A stretch of DNA of 64,000 nucleotides from Hyalella azteca (GCF_000764305.2 NW_025941501.1:186001-250000); one strand, 5' to 3'. Positions 23,981 through 38,080 are shown, counted from the first letter of the stretch. Notes: generated from the sequence alone by a model not told the origin. Program-made: numbers and translations.

Positions 23981-25795
23981 GTTCTGCACAAATAAAACAT
24001 ATCATTATTCTACGTCTCTCAAATATCTTTTACCAGCATATATTATAAAATTATATGTAATTATAATTTACTGGATGATTCCAGATAAATAAGGGATAAT
24101 GGCATCGCTGAAACAAAAGAATGAAGTTATATGCTTATTACATTCAATTATGATTTTCGAATATTATTCACCTGCATCAACTATGAATATGTAATTAATA
24201 TTATAGTGTCCGATTACAGGTAAATATGAATGGGAAGTCACCGAAACGAAACAAGTTGCAAGCTCGTGAACAGCAAGCAATTTGTAGATTGTATGCAGTG
24301 TTATTATACTGTTATATCGCTACAGTAATTCTCATGTTTACAGTAATAGTGGTGAAGATTAAAGCATGTGTTATCAGTGCCGGTAGTTAAAATGTACAAA
24401 GAAAATCAGCAAGCTAACTGAACGATCACTACCAGCACGATCAGCACGTGCTAGCACTACGTGTAGTTACATGTAGAACAAGCAAATTTTTTCAGCGCTA
24501 TTTTCAGCGGTTGAAGCGATTCATATCAGTAATGGTATAGGTACATAATTGAGTCAATACGCAATGAAAGTACTCATAATATGTCAATACGTTATCAGTA
24601 CTGGTGGCATCAGATAATATCAGTATTGGCGCCAGCAGGTGATAATAGTATTGGTTCCATGAGTGCCAGAAGGTAGTCAGGGTGCCAAGAGTTCGAGTGT
24701 GAGATCGATATAGGCACTCGCTGAGCCTGCCGAGCTCAAGAGAGAGCCGCTCGAGATGCTTGTGAGGAAAGAGAGCCAGGCCGCTAGCACGTCCACTTCA
24801 TTAGTTATATACAAAATTACCTATGGACCGCGTCTTAAGTATAAGCCCGAAATATATAAAACACAGGTAAACTGCCTTCTTTATCACCTAGGAGCAAATT
24901 TAAGGCAGATAACATACTGAATCACGAATCGGCGAACAACCTACAAAATTAATCAAATGGGTTGGAGGAGACGTACAATTCTTTTTAATCAGCAGTGTAC
25001 AAACTATAGGGCGATGCAAAACTACTCACGGGATAATTGGGAGAAAATACAACCAAATTGCGTCCACCAACATGAATCAAATTGTCACTTGGTCTACAGG
25101 TGATAAAAGAACGAAATGATATCACGTTTACAGCACCTGACGAAAATCCGAGATTAATAATAGGGTTTAATTACATACTTTTACGTTAAAATAACGATGA
25201 AACGAGTTTGGCATGCGCTGTTGCACAGAAAATGTCAAAGGGTAATCATCACGATAAATGATAAATGATTGCTGCTGAGAGAAGCAGAATGAAATATAGA
25301 TTTCAAACACATGAGCGTTTCTCCAGAAGGTCAAGTTTTGAGCGTTTTTCCAGAGACAGGGAAAAATTTGTTTCGTTCAACATTTTCACTTCGTCATTTC
25401 AATGCAATCAAGGCGGACGAATAACTAGGAAAATGATTACTAACGTATTTAAAAATTAAATAGAGGTATAAATATTATAAATAAATTATATATATAATTT
25501 ATTTCAATATAATTATAAATAAAATAATATAATATTCCATAATACATTATGTTATATATTTATATAATTATATTATGTAATAAAAATCATAAATATAATC
25601 AATGAATAATAATGAAATTAAATAAAATACAAGCAAAGAATTTAAGCTTTTTACCGTTTTAGCAAGCCACCAACAAAAGAAATATAGCTACGTAAATTGA
25701 AACGGTTTGCGCAAAAAAAAAAAAACAAGCTGCGACGAGTAGATTTGTTTTTGCCATTATTACTTCGGAAATTAGCTAAAATTCTCAAGTTACCA

Positions 25796-26150
25796 GCTCA
25801 AAATAAATTTTTTTCAAAATTATTTATTCTGTTAATTGATTCATGCATTGCCTCTGACTTCACACATGTGTGAAAATTTTCAGATCAATTAGACAGGTAA
25901 AAGTATGTAAAATATCTGTTATAAGATTTATAGCTGACAAAATTATTTTTTCCCATTTTTTTAATATTGAAAAAAAATTTCAATTTTTAAAATAATTTAT
26001 TTTGACATTTGATTCATGCATTGTCTCCAACTTTACACAAGTGTGCAAAATTTCAGATCGATAGGATAACTAAAAGTATATTTAATTTCGATTACAAGAT
26101 TTGTAGCAGACAAACATCAAGAAGTGAAGCTAAAGAGAAGTGTTGTAAAA
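25796..26150. repeat. Two diverged tandem copies of a dispersed repeat family
   Basis: Both copies share GATTCATGCATTG, a CACA(T/A)GTGTG core, AAAATTTCAGATC and an ACAAGATTTGTAGC-type block. A third copy in the same orientation lies at 56560-56757. It ends with the same AAGTGAAG(C/T)TAAAGAG stretch. No coding capacity. Confidence 0.7.
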
Positions 26151-26158
26151 AGAATGTG

Positions 26159-26239
26159 CATTTTTCAGTTGTTTAACCATGTAACGACATAATCTTATAC
26201 CAAGATTATGTCGTTACATGGTCAAACAACTGAAAAATG
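26159..26239. repeat. Near-perfect 38-bp foldback with 5-base loop
   Basis: The left arm 26159-26196 and right arm 26202-26239 are complementary except for one position that would be a G:U pair in RNA; the loop is ATACC. It directly abuts the end of the dispersed repeat above. It could be a foldback element or a hairpin RNA source. Long near-perfect pairing is less typical of animal miRNA precursors. Confidence 0.8.
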
Positions 26240-27481
26240 AAGGCGTTAATTATACGGATTGCCACTTTCAAAAGTAATTAAATCAGCCAGAAAGAGAAAA
26301 TATAGCACGTAGACTGTAACGTAATTCGAGAGTAGTTACACATCATCAATGTCAATTGTTTCTAAATGTGGGCGAATTGTTTTGAAATATTCCTTTGAGT
26401 AACAAGTAAAAATACACGAGTTCACTCTCAACTTCCTACGCAACACCGTCAGTTGCAGTCACAGCAAATTGAGATAATTTGAGGCGTCAGAATTCTTTAC
26501 GACGTCGTGTCAGGGTCGCCTCACGAACACGTTCGTGGAGTCATTTGTTTGCATCGGTATATGTGATAAACATTTGTATATCTATTAAAAATATCTTATA
26601 TAGTTTGCTTGTATCAGTGCATATATGAGCTTTGCTGTGATCAATGTTGATTGAACTGAATAGTGCCAGTCTTTAGTCGCGTAGTACCGTACAATATCGT
26701 CAATTTATTACAAGGTAATAATGATACATGAATAATATTCGATTGACTACTTAATAAATAATTACTTACGTTAACGACCTAATTTATCAGGACGTAGGAC
26801 CTAACATTTAGGTTTGAATATATTCTTGCTCATGCATGTTTATTGAATGCTGTGTTGGATAACTGACTAAATCGTTCATGCATGTACAATTCATTTATTT
26901 GTCAAAAAATCCAAAGATCTCGCTCTAATGTTAAGATGCAACAACAATTACTTTGATGCATCTTAAACCAGACGGAAGATAGCCGGCCATCGTTTTGTAA
27001 GTTCTTGAATTAAGCGCCTTAGCTACAACTATACATATAGCTGTATATATAGCTGTAATAAAAAGTCATTTCGAGCAAGCAACATGGCACTTCATTTGTT
27101 GACAGTAAAAAATGTTACAACTTAATGTAAAGGAATGCTTGTTAACAAGTATTTGGTGTCATATGCGAGGTTGCAATGGATCACTTGTTCATTGCGTTGG
27201 AAAAAAATTTGTTTCCCTGTTCTGGAGTTCATCCCATAATTTTGAATTTCTATGATTAGAACAAGGTCGAGTAATTTTGACTAAGATACCTGAAAGAATG
27301 AACAATTCCAGTCTTTCAAAAACTAGACAGTCAATTAACTTGAAGCAATGGCTGGCAGCGGCTTGAAAGGAATGAAAATAACGTAATTTAAGCTAACTGT
27401 AAAATTCTGAAAGTCGAGTTAGAAATTTTTCCGTAGAAATCTCAGCTATTCTTGCAACCAGTTTGAAGAAAAGACCGGCAG

Positions 27482-27600
27482 CACAATACACGATAGAGTT
27501 CTGGTGATAGTCATATAAGTCTCAATACACGATAGGTAGTATTCTGGTGATAGTCATAGAAGTCTCAATACAAGATAGAGTTCTGGTGCTAGTCATACAA
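27482..27600. repeat. Short imperfect tandem repeat, about three copies
   Basis: TCAATACA(C/A)GATAG followed by TTCTGGTG(A/C)TAGTCATA recurs with a period near 45-50 bp. Confidence 0.65.
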
Positions 27601-29890
27601 GGGTATGACCTGACGAGCGATTTTTCGCCTCTCAGGACCCAAGTGTCGCATGGCAGCATTCGTATCCATGAAAGAACCGGAGCTCCATTAGTGCAGTCTA
27701 CAGCAGATGATTGGGCCCTCGGAGAGAAGTATTGTCACGGCAGAAACGCTTCTCAGATTACAACGACCAATCACTCAAACACAATGGCATCAGAAACCAC
27801 AACCACAATGCACTCATAAATTGTGCAAAGAAATAAGAGAAACGTTTCTGCAATTTTCCTTTACTCCATTCAAGACCTCTCACCTTTCCCAGGCTAACGG
27901 TAAGAAAATTTCATACAAACCATGTCACTAGCTGTACTTCTCTTTACAAGCTAACCAACCTGACAATACCAAAACAACTAATCAGAGAGCATTGATGCCA
28001 AAATTTCCAGAACGATCTTGGATTAAATATTTAACGTGTTTTATTAAAATAGCCTCTCCTCTCTGTAAGGCACAATAACGGGTACTTAAATTACAAAAAT
28101 ACCTCACGACTCCGCTAGACCCACATGCATGGTCAGCTAAAACATATTTGACCTGACTGTCTTCTGGAATGCCGCCTTTTTTATTGTTATTTGCAAACAA
28201 TCGTCCTCTGTTAGTTTATAAACGTGACAAATGTGGTTCATTATAAACTAAGCAGAAAAAATAATCAACGATATTGATTCCCACATTAGATAAAAAAATA
28301 AAGTTGAGTGCTAGCGAGAATCAAATTCTGGCGAACATACAAATGGTGCACCTTTCAGTGTATCCGTGTTGACAAACACGTCAGTCTAAAAATTCCTCGC
28401 TTAAAAAAAGGATTTAGAACGCAATTTGCTTTGCGGCGAGCTTTCACGCGCACTCTGAATATCATTTTTAAAGTGCATGTAATTTTATCAGATGAACCTT
28501 TGCCACGCTATGAGCAAAATAATGCTGCAATATCATACGGCTATAAACACTGATGGCCATCAGGGTGACGAAGGAAATAGTATTAAAAATAATCAAAAAT
28601 GCACTACATATATCCATGCACAATGTAAAATTGGTAGTATCCTAACTTTCTTCTCCTCGAAGAAATTTAATCGGTCTCCATGCAGTGTATTTCTTCGTAA
28701 GAAACGCACAGCAGACACATCGATACCAATAATGCAGGAAATAAGATCACCATATCACAGAATGATTCATTAGATCAAAGTAAAATTTATACACGCAAGG
28801 CAACATAGCTAGCGTAATTAATAACTAATCCTAATCAGAAAGAACGTGTAGACTATAAAATTATTATTGAATCTATGAAAAGCTTATGCCCCAAACTTCA
28901 AGGAAAGTTCAAACGTATGTTCTTAACGCTACGTTTCTTCACAGCAGAAACTTGCTACCTTATAGAGCTCCTTACGAGAACTTTGGTCCTGCTGATGAGA
29001 GAGAGGAGCATAAGCTCTGACCTGCCAGGATTGGGAGCGTGTCGAACTAGGAAACAACACAGGTTTCTTGGTAATTCAACGAAATAATTTGATAAGGTGA
29101 ACTTTCTTAATTCATATGCAAGTTTTTTTTACCAGATCAAAATTGCTCAGAAGACTAGAGAATCAATGGCACAAGAAATGACAGTACAACGCTGCTATTA
29201 ACGCAAGCATAGTTTCGCGATCAAATATACCTGCAGCATCATTGTTTTATAGTTGAGAGATGCATACTAATTAATTATAGGGCTGGGAACCACTTTAAGT
29301 AAAGTCAAACCAAGAGGGACTTTCGACGGGAATCTGCTTTACGCAATAACGTTAAGTTTGAATGAGTTGGTACGTATGAAAGTTGCACCCGTAAAAATAA
29401 CAGCATAATATATATGGAGGACAAATTGGTACAAACATACATAACATAAGGAAATATTACAAATTATATGAATACAACAGGAGCTCTTTAAAATCACTTC
29501 AGGCCGGATGGTTCGTATTGACAAGGGGTTCTATTGGAAAGGTATAACAGGCTTTCTAACAATACCACTTTCGAAGTATATATTTCCTTCGAAGCGAAGA
29601 CGAAGAATCACAGTGCTGGGAAACATAAAATGTTGTTTGTGTTTCCACCATATGCGCCGGCCCGGCAATAGTGGAATCAAACATCGAGTTACGATGTTGT
29701 GAGACCACATGTCAGTGCCATTGGTGACAAGCAGATACGTTTGTCAGTGTCACGACTAGACGCCAAAACTTTGTCTTACCCTCATCAGAACTTGGGACAA
29801 AAGCCCTCGACATACGAAGTTACTGAGAGCAAAACTCTGTATCCTTGGCAACGAACACAAAAGAAGGACACTGTATTTCAAACAAATACT

Positions 29891-30544
29891 GCAGGTACAC
29901 AATGATGAGTATTTTTAATGCCCAATAATTATCCTCGAAATGTGCAGAGAGAGCAACCGAGTACCGTCATTCATTTTAATGGAAATGATCTGCCCTGCAG
30001 GCAGGAAATGTCATCACGAAACAAAAATTAGTGGATAAAATTCATGGGTCGAGAGAAAAACTCCAAATAAAATGTTAAGGGTAAAACCATGAGAAATATA
30101 TTGGTTTCTACAATGTTAATGAATGTTTTGCACACGTCTGTGCGGCTGAAACGTTATAGAACCAATGAATATGGAAGTGGTTATGCAGGTACACAATGAT
30201 GAGTATTTTTAATGCCCAATAACCATTCTCGAAATGTGCAGAGAAAGCAACCGAGTACCGGTACCGTCATTAGTAACAGGCCATGGGCCTATTTCTTCAC
30301 TGCCGACACTTCTATTCTATTCTATTCATTTTAATGGAAATGATCTGTGCTGCAGGCAGAAAATGTCAAATGTCATCACGAAACAAAAGTTCGTGGAAAA
30401 AAATTCATAGGTCAAGAGAACCACTACAAACAAAATGTTAAAGGTAAAAGCATGAGAAATATATAGGTTCCTGCAATGTTAATAGACGTTTTGCTCACGT
30501 CTGTGCGGCTGAAACGTTATAGAAGAAATGAATATGGAAGTGGT
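29891..30544. repeat. Tandem duplication with period 294 bp; second copy carries a retrotransposon insertion
   Basis: Copy 1 (29891-30184) and copy 2 (30185-30544) begin with GCAGGTACACAATGATGAGT and end with AATATGGAAGTGGTT. Copy 2 additionally has a GTACCG microduplication and a 55-bp insertion (30272-30326). Confidence 0.85.
30272..30326 (+). mobile_element. Very short 5'-truncated non-LTR retrotransposon 3' end
   Basis: The 55 bp match the extreme 3' end of the family seen at 19216 and 55160, including GGGCCTATTTCTTCACTGCC and the TATTC tail. The neighbouring duplicate without the insertion shows the empty site GTCATT|CATTTTAATGG. Confidence 0.8.
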
Positions 30545-33530
30545 TTCCTCATGCAAACAGGAGAAATCCTTCTGGAACGGAAGAACGAGATTTAAAATTT
30601 TCACATGACGTAAAAACTGCAACCTCCTTCACTCCTGAAGAATTTTGTGCTTGAATTTGTTCATTTAATTTTCATAGTCAGCAAACCTTGGCGGCTAACG
30701 CGAGGGTCTTGAACTGATTTGAATAAATTGAGCCAAAAGGCAAAAACTAGTTTTAAAGAAAAGGAAAGTACGAGGCTTGTTCTGTTACAGTAAAGGCGTA
30801 CATTAGGTTAGAGCCAACAAACATTCATTGAAGTTTATAATTCGAGACTACTTTACTTCTCTGATTACCCGCCAACTCAACACTTCCAAAGGATTTTCCA
30901 ATCAAACAATTTTCAGAGTTTCAGCAAAAACCTCGAAAATTTCCAGTGTAAAAAATGCCACTTACAGCATAACTTTGACCATTAGTGTAAAATTTTCTAA
31001 TATTAACCGGGATTATTGAGGCAAAACTTCTGAATGAATATCCCTTCATATTAACTATCCACCTAGTCGGAATAAATACCTATTCTAAATAAATTTCCAT
31101 TCTGAATAAATATTTATTTTTCTATTCAATTATCAGCTCAGGGTTTCATCAAGCCTCATATGCATCAGCAAGTAAGAGTACTAGCGATAAACGAGTTCTA
31201 AACCTGCATTGGACGGAGGATTTTGCGAAGGCGTATGTATCTGTGGATGGCTGTAGGTTATTTTATTGCATTCTTTTCTTATACTGAAAGATTTATTCAA
31301 CGTATATTTTATGAGTATTTTATTCGATGTTTTGCCTGTTTTGCAAATCATTTTGTTTGATATATCTTTAAAAAACATTTCGTTCCAAATAGAGATTACA
31401 TGCAGAGCTATTAAACTATTCCACTCATCACGACGGTAAGGCTGTATTCCATTATACTATAGGCTCATGAGAAAAGGCTATGTTGTTTAGAGTTGATTGT
31501 CTTACGAACCACGTAACATCAGAGGGGAGAGAGAGTGATGCCAGCATAAACAAATATTCCTGGAAATACGTGTTGTTTACCTGAGAACAACTACAACTGA
31601 AAAGATTCGTCAAATTACACAATGTAATTTGAACTTAACTAACACCTTGTAACATTAATAGAAAAGTTGAAATTTGTTGCGAAAAACATGAATCTTTCCT
31701 GTAGAAATGGAAGGATAAAATGACAGAATCACATCATGTACTCTAGAAATCCAAGCAATGGAGTAGATCCTTCGGAATATTGGATATTTATTTCGAATTT
31801 GTTGAGTAAATATCGATAACTATTCGGAAGAACCTTCTAAGGATTGAATTTGGAAAATTTACTACTTTTTATTTTTAATACTAATTTTTATTCAAATTGA
31901 ACACAAAATTTGAAACTTGTCAAAATTGCAGTGAAAATAGCTTTGAGTTTTTTCTATTTTATTGTCCTGCAACGTATCAAATAGTTTGATCAAAAATCGT
32001 TTGAAAGAGATTCATTTGGTTGGCCACCACACAAAAAATTATCTTCCGTTTATGAATTTAAAAAGTATTTTCACACTGAACTCTCTATCAGGTAGACGAA
32101 CTGAATAAAATAATTTGAACATTTCATTAAAATCAATGTCTTCCATTCTTTTTTCCATAACTTTTACTTCCACAACAGACTACATATCATGGGAATAACG
32201 TCAAAATCAATGTGATCATCAAAATATTCAAAATGTAATTTAGAATTGTCACGGACAACTGTTAATAGTTACGTCATCTAATTATATTGACAGTTGGTTG
32301 CCAAATCGAACAAATTGAAATGATACCACATTAGCAAGATATGCTGCGAAAAACTTGTATCTACTTTAAACTAAAAAAACTCGTTGAATTCAAAATAGCA
32401 GATGAAATTAAATTCGTGGCATTTCCACAACAGAGAATTCGTTGATGAAACTTTCCGGNATATCTCCTCGATGAAATAATCTGTAAGATACTTAAAATTA
32501 TATTGAACTACAAGAGTCGAAAATTTAATGCAGAAATTCAACTCAAAGGTGAAAACAGTTTCAAAACTGTAAAACGAATGAAACTGGAATATTTTTGCAT
32601 GCAAAGTCGAAGTTCCCTAATTCGCTCAAATAAATTTAATTCGCTTTATTAATTTCCGTACGACTGGAACACGTAGTAGACCTGCGGTTGAGTTTATGCG
32701 CTTCCTTTTATTGGTGATAAATACATTTCAATCGAATTCATAGATAATAAATGTAATCGTAATTCATCAATTAGGATTTCAAAAGAAGGTAACAATTCGT
32801 TTTTACTAGCAACCGAAATTTAAAAAAAGAAGTCTTGTGAAGTTCGATCAGTTATAGAAAAGTATATAAAAGTTATAAAGAATATCAAACAGGTATATAT
32901 ATATATATAGCCTCCAACATTCAATTCTTAAAAATCAGCAAACAAAAAGGTCCGAACACAATTATTTTTAATTTGAACTAGTAACAGAGAATGATTTGTT
33001 AACAAAACCAGTTGGTTTAGGACGCTTTTAAAACATTTTACTCTCGAATACATCATTTCAAAATCTCCATCGAGTTTTTTGGTCAATCCTATACTTACTT
33101 GACCATTCCCCGATTCGGTTTTAATTATTCTTTAAATGTCTTGTGACACATAACGAGTTTCATTATTCGTAGGTACTAATGATAAATCCAAATTGAAACC
33201 TGGAAATCCATGTTCAATATATACATGGTCGGTAGCTGTAACATGTAAAAACGCCACAATTTTAGTGTGAAATATATTTTTGACTAATTGGTTGCAATAT
33301 GAACCATTTTTCAAGCTGACATCATGCAAAGCTATAAGAAATAACTCCCTTATAATTCAGCTTTGTATTTTGGATCACCTAAACTTCCAAGAAAAAATCA
33401 GTTGAACAAGATTCAACTGATTAATGTCCCTTAGTATTCACATGCGTTTCAACTTTTTATAGAGAGGTCATGTCCTTGACTTCGTGGAATATCTTATAAT
33501 AACTTAGCTTTTAATAACCTACACATATTG

Positions 33531-33568
33531 TATTATTAACACGTCCTTTCAAGGACGTGTTAATAATA
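33531..33568. repeat. Perfect 18-bp-arm palindrome
   Basis: TATTATTAACACGTCCTT and its exact reverse complement are separated by two bases. No role known. Confidence 0.8.
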
Positions 33569-35567
33569 GAAAATTTTCTATCCAGAATTTAATTAATTTA
33601 CTTGATCAGCTTCAAATTTGAATCTTTTTTGGCTTCTTATTGACATAACGCCAGGCATTGCATTAATTGATAATAAAAACGCATGCTTTGAGTAATAATC
33701 TAAAATTATTTGCTATTAACCAATCATAATCTTAAACGATTAGAATAAATTTAAATAATAAGGCAATGAATATGAACCATTACAAAAAGCCACATAAATG
33801 ATTCAGGAGAAAAGATATACGGATACGAATTACTTAATAAACCCTGTAAGTTGAGCATTTAAAAATTCTGTGTTTTTTTGCAACCCTGGAAATAAAAACC
33901 AAGCATTTCTTCGCAGTACACTTTGTAGTCTATCAAATTTAAAACCTGAAATTTTGTCATAACAATTTTCTCAGTCGAAACAATTTTTTGTTATTCAAGG
34001 CTTTTAACTTTTATAAAATCATTAACATAATAATTATTTATCTTCGGATGAATAAAAGTTTCCGCAGAAGAAACTGTCCAATTAAACACTTCACTTAAAA
34101 ATAGTTGGTATCTTCCAACTCAATTACATATCGGCCTTACTAAAACATGAATCAAGAAGAAAACGCCAGTGCAAATTTGAGCTATTCTTCACGAGTATAA
34201 GTACATAAATCAGACGAGGCACGATAGGTAAAAGTCTCCGGGAGAGCAAGCCGTGCTTCATTTTAGCTCGAGTGTATATATACAGAGAAGAAATCTACGG
34301 TAAATATCAACATATTCAATTTACAAATTGCTTGACAGTAAAAAACATGGGCAAATAGTCAGTGGTCATTTCGAACAGAAGCAATATCATCTACCGCAAC
34401 TTAGGGCCAGAAATTCATTCTATGAAAAATGAAAATAAAAATAAAATAAACATAGGGTTATTAGCCAGCGGGCCACACGAGGTGAACTTCTATAAAGATA
34501 GTTTCACTATTGTAGAAAGAATAATATAAATAACTGAATACACAAACAGCCACAAATCTGAACACTTCAAGAGCTAGTTAAACTATTTTGAAATAACTTT
34601 GCCACTGAAACAACAAAACAACTTGGAAAATACCATTTATTTCAAACATCAACACTAACAACTGTATAGTAGCGAATATAATTGAGATTCTGCTCACGGG
34701 CAATAAAAACATGTAAACAATAGCAGGTAAACTTAGCTATATCAAAATTAAGCGTCCAGTTAAATGATTCGGTTACTCAACCAACGTTAAAAAGTTTAAT
34801 CCAATGAGAAAGAAGTTAAATGAACAGGAATGCCGTGAAAATTAACGTTGTTCGCTGTGAAGGATATTTCCATGGCGGTGCACTAAGCAGCAAATGTAGA
34901 AGCGAGCAACATCATAGGCGACAAGATAAATAACATGCACGAAACTTATGTGCAATAATCTAATTAAAATCTCTACGAAGCAGTATGCTGGAGTAGGATA
35001 AAACACGGAGAGTTAAGTAAGTAATACGAAGTAATCTAATCTAAGTTATAAAATTATGTTTAATTTAGTGAGACACGTTAAATAGAAATTGTATCCGGCG
35101 CATGGAATTCAAACGGTAAAGAAAAAAATTTGATGGAATCAACACGTACACTTGACCATCAAAAAATAATGCCTTTCATCAGTAGCTTTAATATCATAAT
35201 ATCAGATTATAAGAATTTGTGAATAAATAATAGAATTTTCAGTGAATTTCATGACAAAATCTCGTAGTCAACAAAAATCATGAGTATGGTTTCTTGAATA
35301 AATGACTTTTCTCGAGCTTGGCAAACCACATATGAAGTTGACATCTTATTCACAATTTTTTCTTAGTAATTATATGTTCAGGCCAATCACCACAACAGGT
35401 TGATTTAACGCTACGTCAATTGCATAGGAATCTTCGCTATTATATCCTTCAAACTTGCATCGTATTTTATTCTATATTTATTAAACTCAAACCCGTTATT
35501 GACATGATTCACCTCTTTCGGTCCGCTGGTTGCCAAGGATATTATTTTTTTACTTTTTCTCCATTAA

Positions 35568-35934
35568 CACGTTGACTACGTATTGGTACATATGCGTACC
35601 CGTACGAAATGTATTTCTGCAGGAGGTAGTGGTACATAATTCAGGTTGCCTAAAATCGGCCAAATCCGAGAACAAAAAAGCCAAAAAAGGCCGATAATTC
35701 AATGTATACTACTAGTTTATTTGTAGGTTCCGCTAAAAAAATTTCATTTATTTTCTTTTTGCTTTTAAAATTTAATTAGGAAGTACCCCTATCATAAATT
35801 TTAGCCGGCCAACGCAATTGAGAAAAACTAAATCACGGATTTTGCCCGGAAAAAATTACCGTCTGGCAACCCTGCTTATAAAAAGTACAAAACATGAAAT
35901 AATAGTACAAGATGAAGCAATCGTAGTCAACGTG
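35568..35934 (+). mobile_element. MITE with TTAA target duplication (piggyBac-like), copy 2
   Basis: TTAA at 35564-35567 and 35935-35938. Terminal inverted repeats CACGTTGACTACG and CGTAGTCAACGTG are perfect over 13 bp. The internal sequence matches the RAD17-intron element in reverse orientation. No transposase is encoded. Confidence 0.85.
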
Positions 35935-37969
35935 TTAAACAGAGACAGGGTGTTAAAATAAAAGGACTGTAACGTAAAACGCAAAAATTTATCACTTCAA
36001 TAAAAACTTTGATCCAGACCGTTTCTTTAATGGGCAATCATTCAGGAAATTGGCAATCAGGAGAGCAACCTTCCGTTCATCTTATACCCTCGCTCTTGTG
36101 CTGGTAATGACTGCCAGTTCTCATACATCCCATAAAAAGTCAAGTGCAATTTATATTGCAATTACTTGAGCAAACGCGAGCAGCACTATAATCATTCATG
36201 CATCCAATTTGCAAAGTAATTTTCCCACATTTACCATAATTAATTCGCGCCGCGTATGAACACGTATAATATTTATTAAATGGGGCATTTAATCTAAACT
36301 CGTCACCTGACGAGGAACAGAGAAGGTATCAAATGAATTATGTTTGTTTTTTATTTGCACTAGTGCAATACAACTTCTCTTTCTATTACGCACGCTTTCA
36401 GTGCACGATGCAGAGTCTGCAGCAATAGATCACTAGTTAAGAAACTTTCATCGCTATTTACCATCATAAATACGATACTGGATTTATTCACAAACGAATT
36501 ACCGCCTCCTACAGTTTCTCCAGGAAAGTTTTTAACATTAATTCAAACTGCTGTTCAGGGAGCGCTTAAATTAGACCAAATAGAACTTAGATGCTTGCTA
36601 CTGCTTTATTTTCAAAGCCAACGAAAAAATTAACATTTAATCCAAATTCCTATACAAAAAAAAGGATCAGGTGAATTTTACAGGTTATTGAAAGGACAAT
36701 GACGAAAAAGGAAAAAGTTGAGGAATGGGCTAAATGATTCCGAGCAGAAACGTATACAGTAGTGAATATGCACTAAAAAACAAATTAATGAATAGGAATT
36801 AATTGAGCCAAGACAATAACACAAGAATTTGGCATTAAGAGACATGTAAAGAAACCAGAACAGAGCGCGCAAAAATTATTGTAGGTTAAAAAAGAATATG
36901 ATGGATTAATTCACAAAGGCTTCCATGTATATCACTCCATTTATTTTATCAAACCTTTCAAGATCGCATTTAAAATGTGTGAAGAGAGTACCAATTTTTA
37001 AAAAAAATTGAGGTTTAAAAATAATCTTTTTCTTATGGTTTAAATTTAATCCTTTCCTAAGTCGAGCAAAATGGTTCGTAAAAATATTCATAGAATATGC
37101 AAATTAGACACCATTCATTTTATCGGCTATTAGGTTGCCGAGCTCCTGCTCTTTTCCCTTACTTTACAGCAAGACTTGAATGCCACTGAATTCGATACAC
37201 CGCAATTATTCCGCCTCACTCCCTAACCTTGAGCCAAAGTTGAAATTTTAAGACGTATGTCAGCCATAAGGTTAACGGTTTTCATTAGAAGAACAATCGC
37301 CGTTTCCATGTAATTTTTATACCAACAAGTTCAAATTTTTCCTCAATCACCTGTAACCATAAGTTTAGTCAAAAGGATTCTCGCTTGTTCTAGGAGCCCG
37401 AGCTATGATTTTATGGAAGAAGTTTCTTTAAAAGTCGGCAGAACACAGCCAGACTATCGTCTCGACCTCTACGCTCAAATAGAAATCAGATTTTCTGCCC
37501 CGACACATGTCCGACCGAGACAGACACGTATGAGAATATGAATTTTCTAAGCTCTGGTTCATAAGCTTAAATATCTTGTGTTCTGCGCGCTCATATAAAG
37601 TTCCAAGTAATTTCAACTATATAGCGTTCCGTCATTTGAGGAGGAAAATGGCTTATGTAAATACGAATTTTTAGAGAAAATATCTCGGACCACAATATCT
37701 CAGTCTACAATTCTCACTGTCGGATCGCCAGCGTCAGCTCAGAATTTCACAAAGCTCGCTTGACGCCGCGTCAGCGAGCATGAATGTTCAACATACCCTC
37801 AGAAAAATTAAAGTCATGAAGTCAATATAGTGACACTTCCTGTAAGAACCACCGATCCATTCTCTTGCCTGGCCAAGCTGAGTCAGGATGACCCACATAG
37901 GCAAAAAGTGGATCGCTATTTGGACAAATTCCACTCATTTCTTTGAGCGTAAGCACAGTTACTCGACTC

Positions 37970-38080
37970 TAAGCATAGGGACCTGCACAAGCAGGCTGAC
38001 AGCACCGCTACGGGAGCCCTGCAAGTCACGGCGCTGTCACGGCGCTGCGCAGTGTGACGAGGCAGCAACTGCGCAGAATT
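37970..38080. other. GC-rich island, candidate exon (strand unresolved)
   Basis: Sharply richer in GC than its AT-rich flanks. On the plus strand one frame reads RDLHKQADSTATGALQ before a possible GTCACG donor in phase 0, which would fit the exon at 39518. Another plus frame gives a Cys-rich peptide. On the minus strand a segment from an AG near 38090 to CAG|GTCCCT is also possible and could be a 5' UTR exon of rabphilin. I cannot choose between these. Confidence 0.25.

Noticed and set aside
32459..32459. Single N base
   Set aside because: A sequencing ambiguity in AT-rich non-coding DNA, with no biological meaning.
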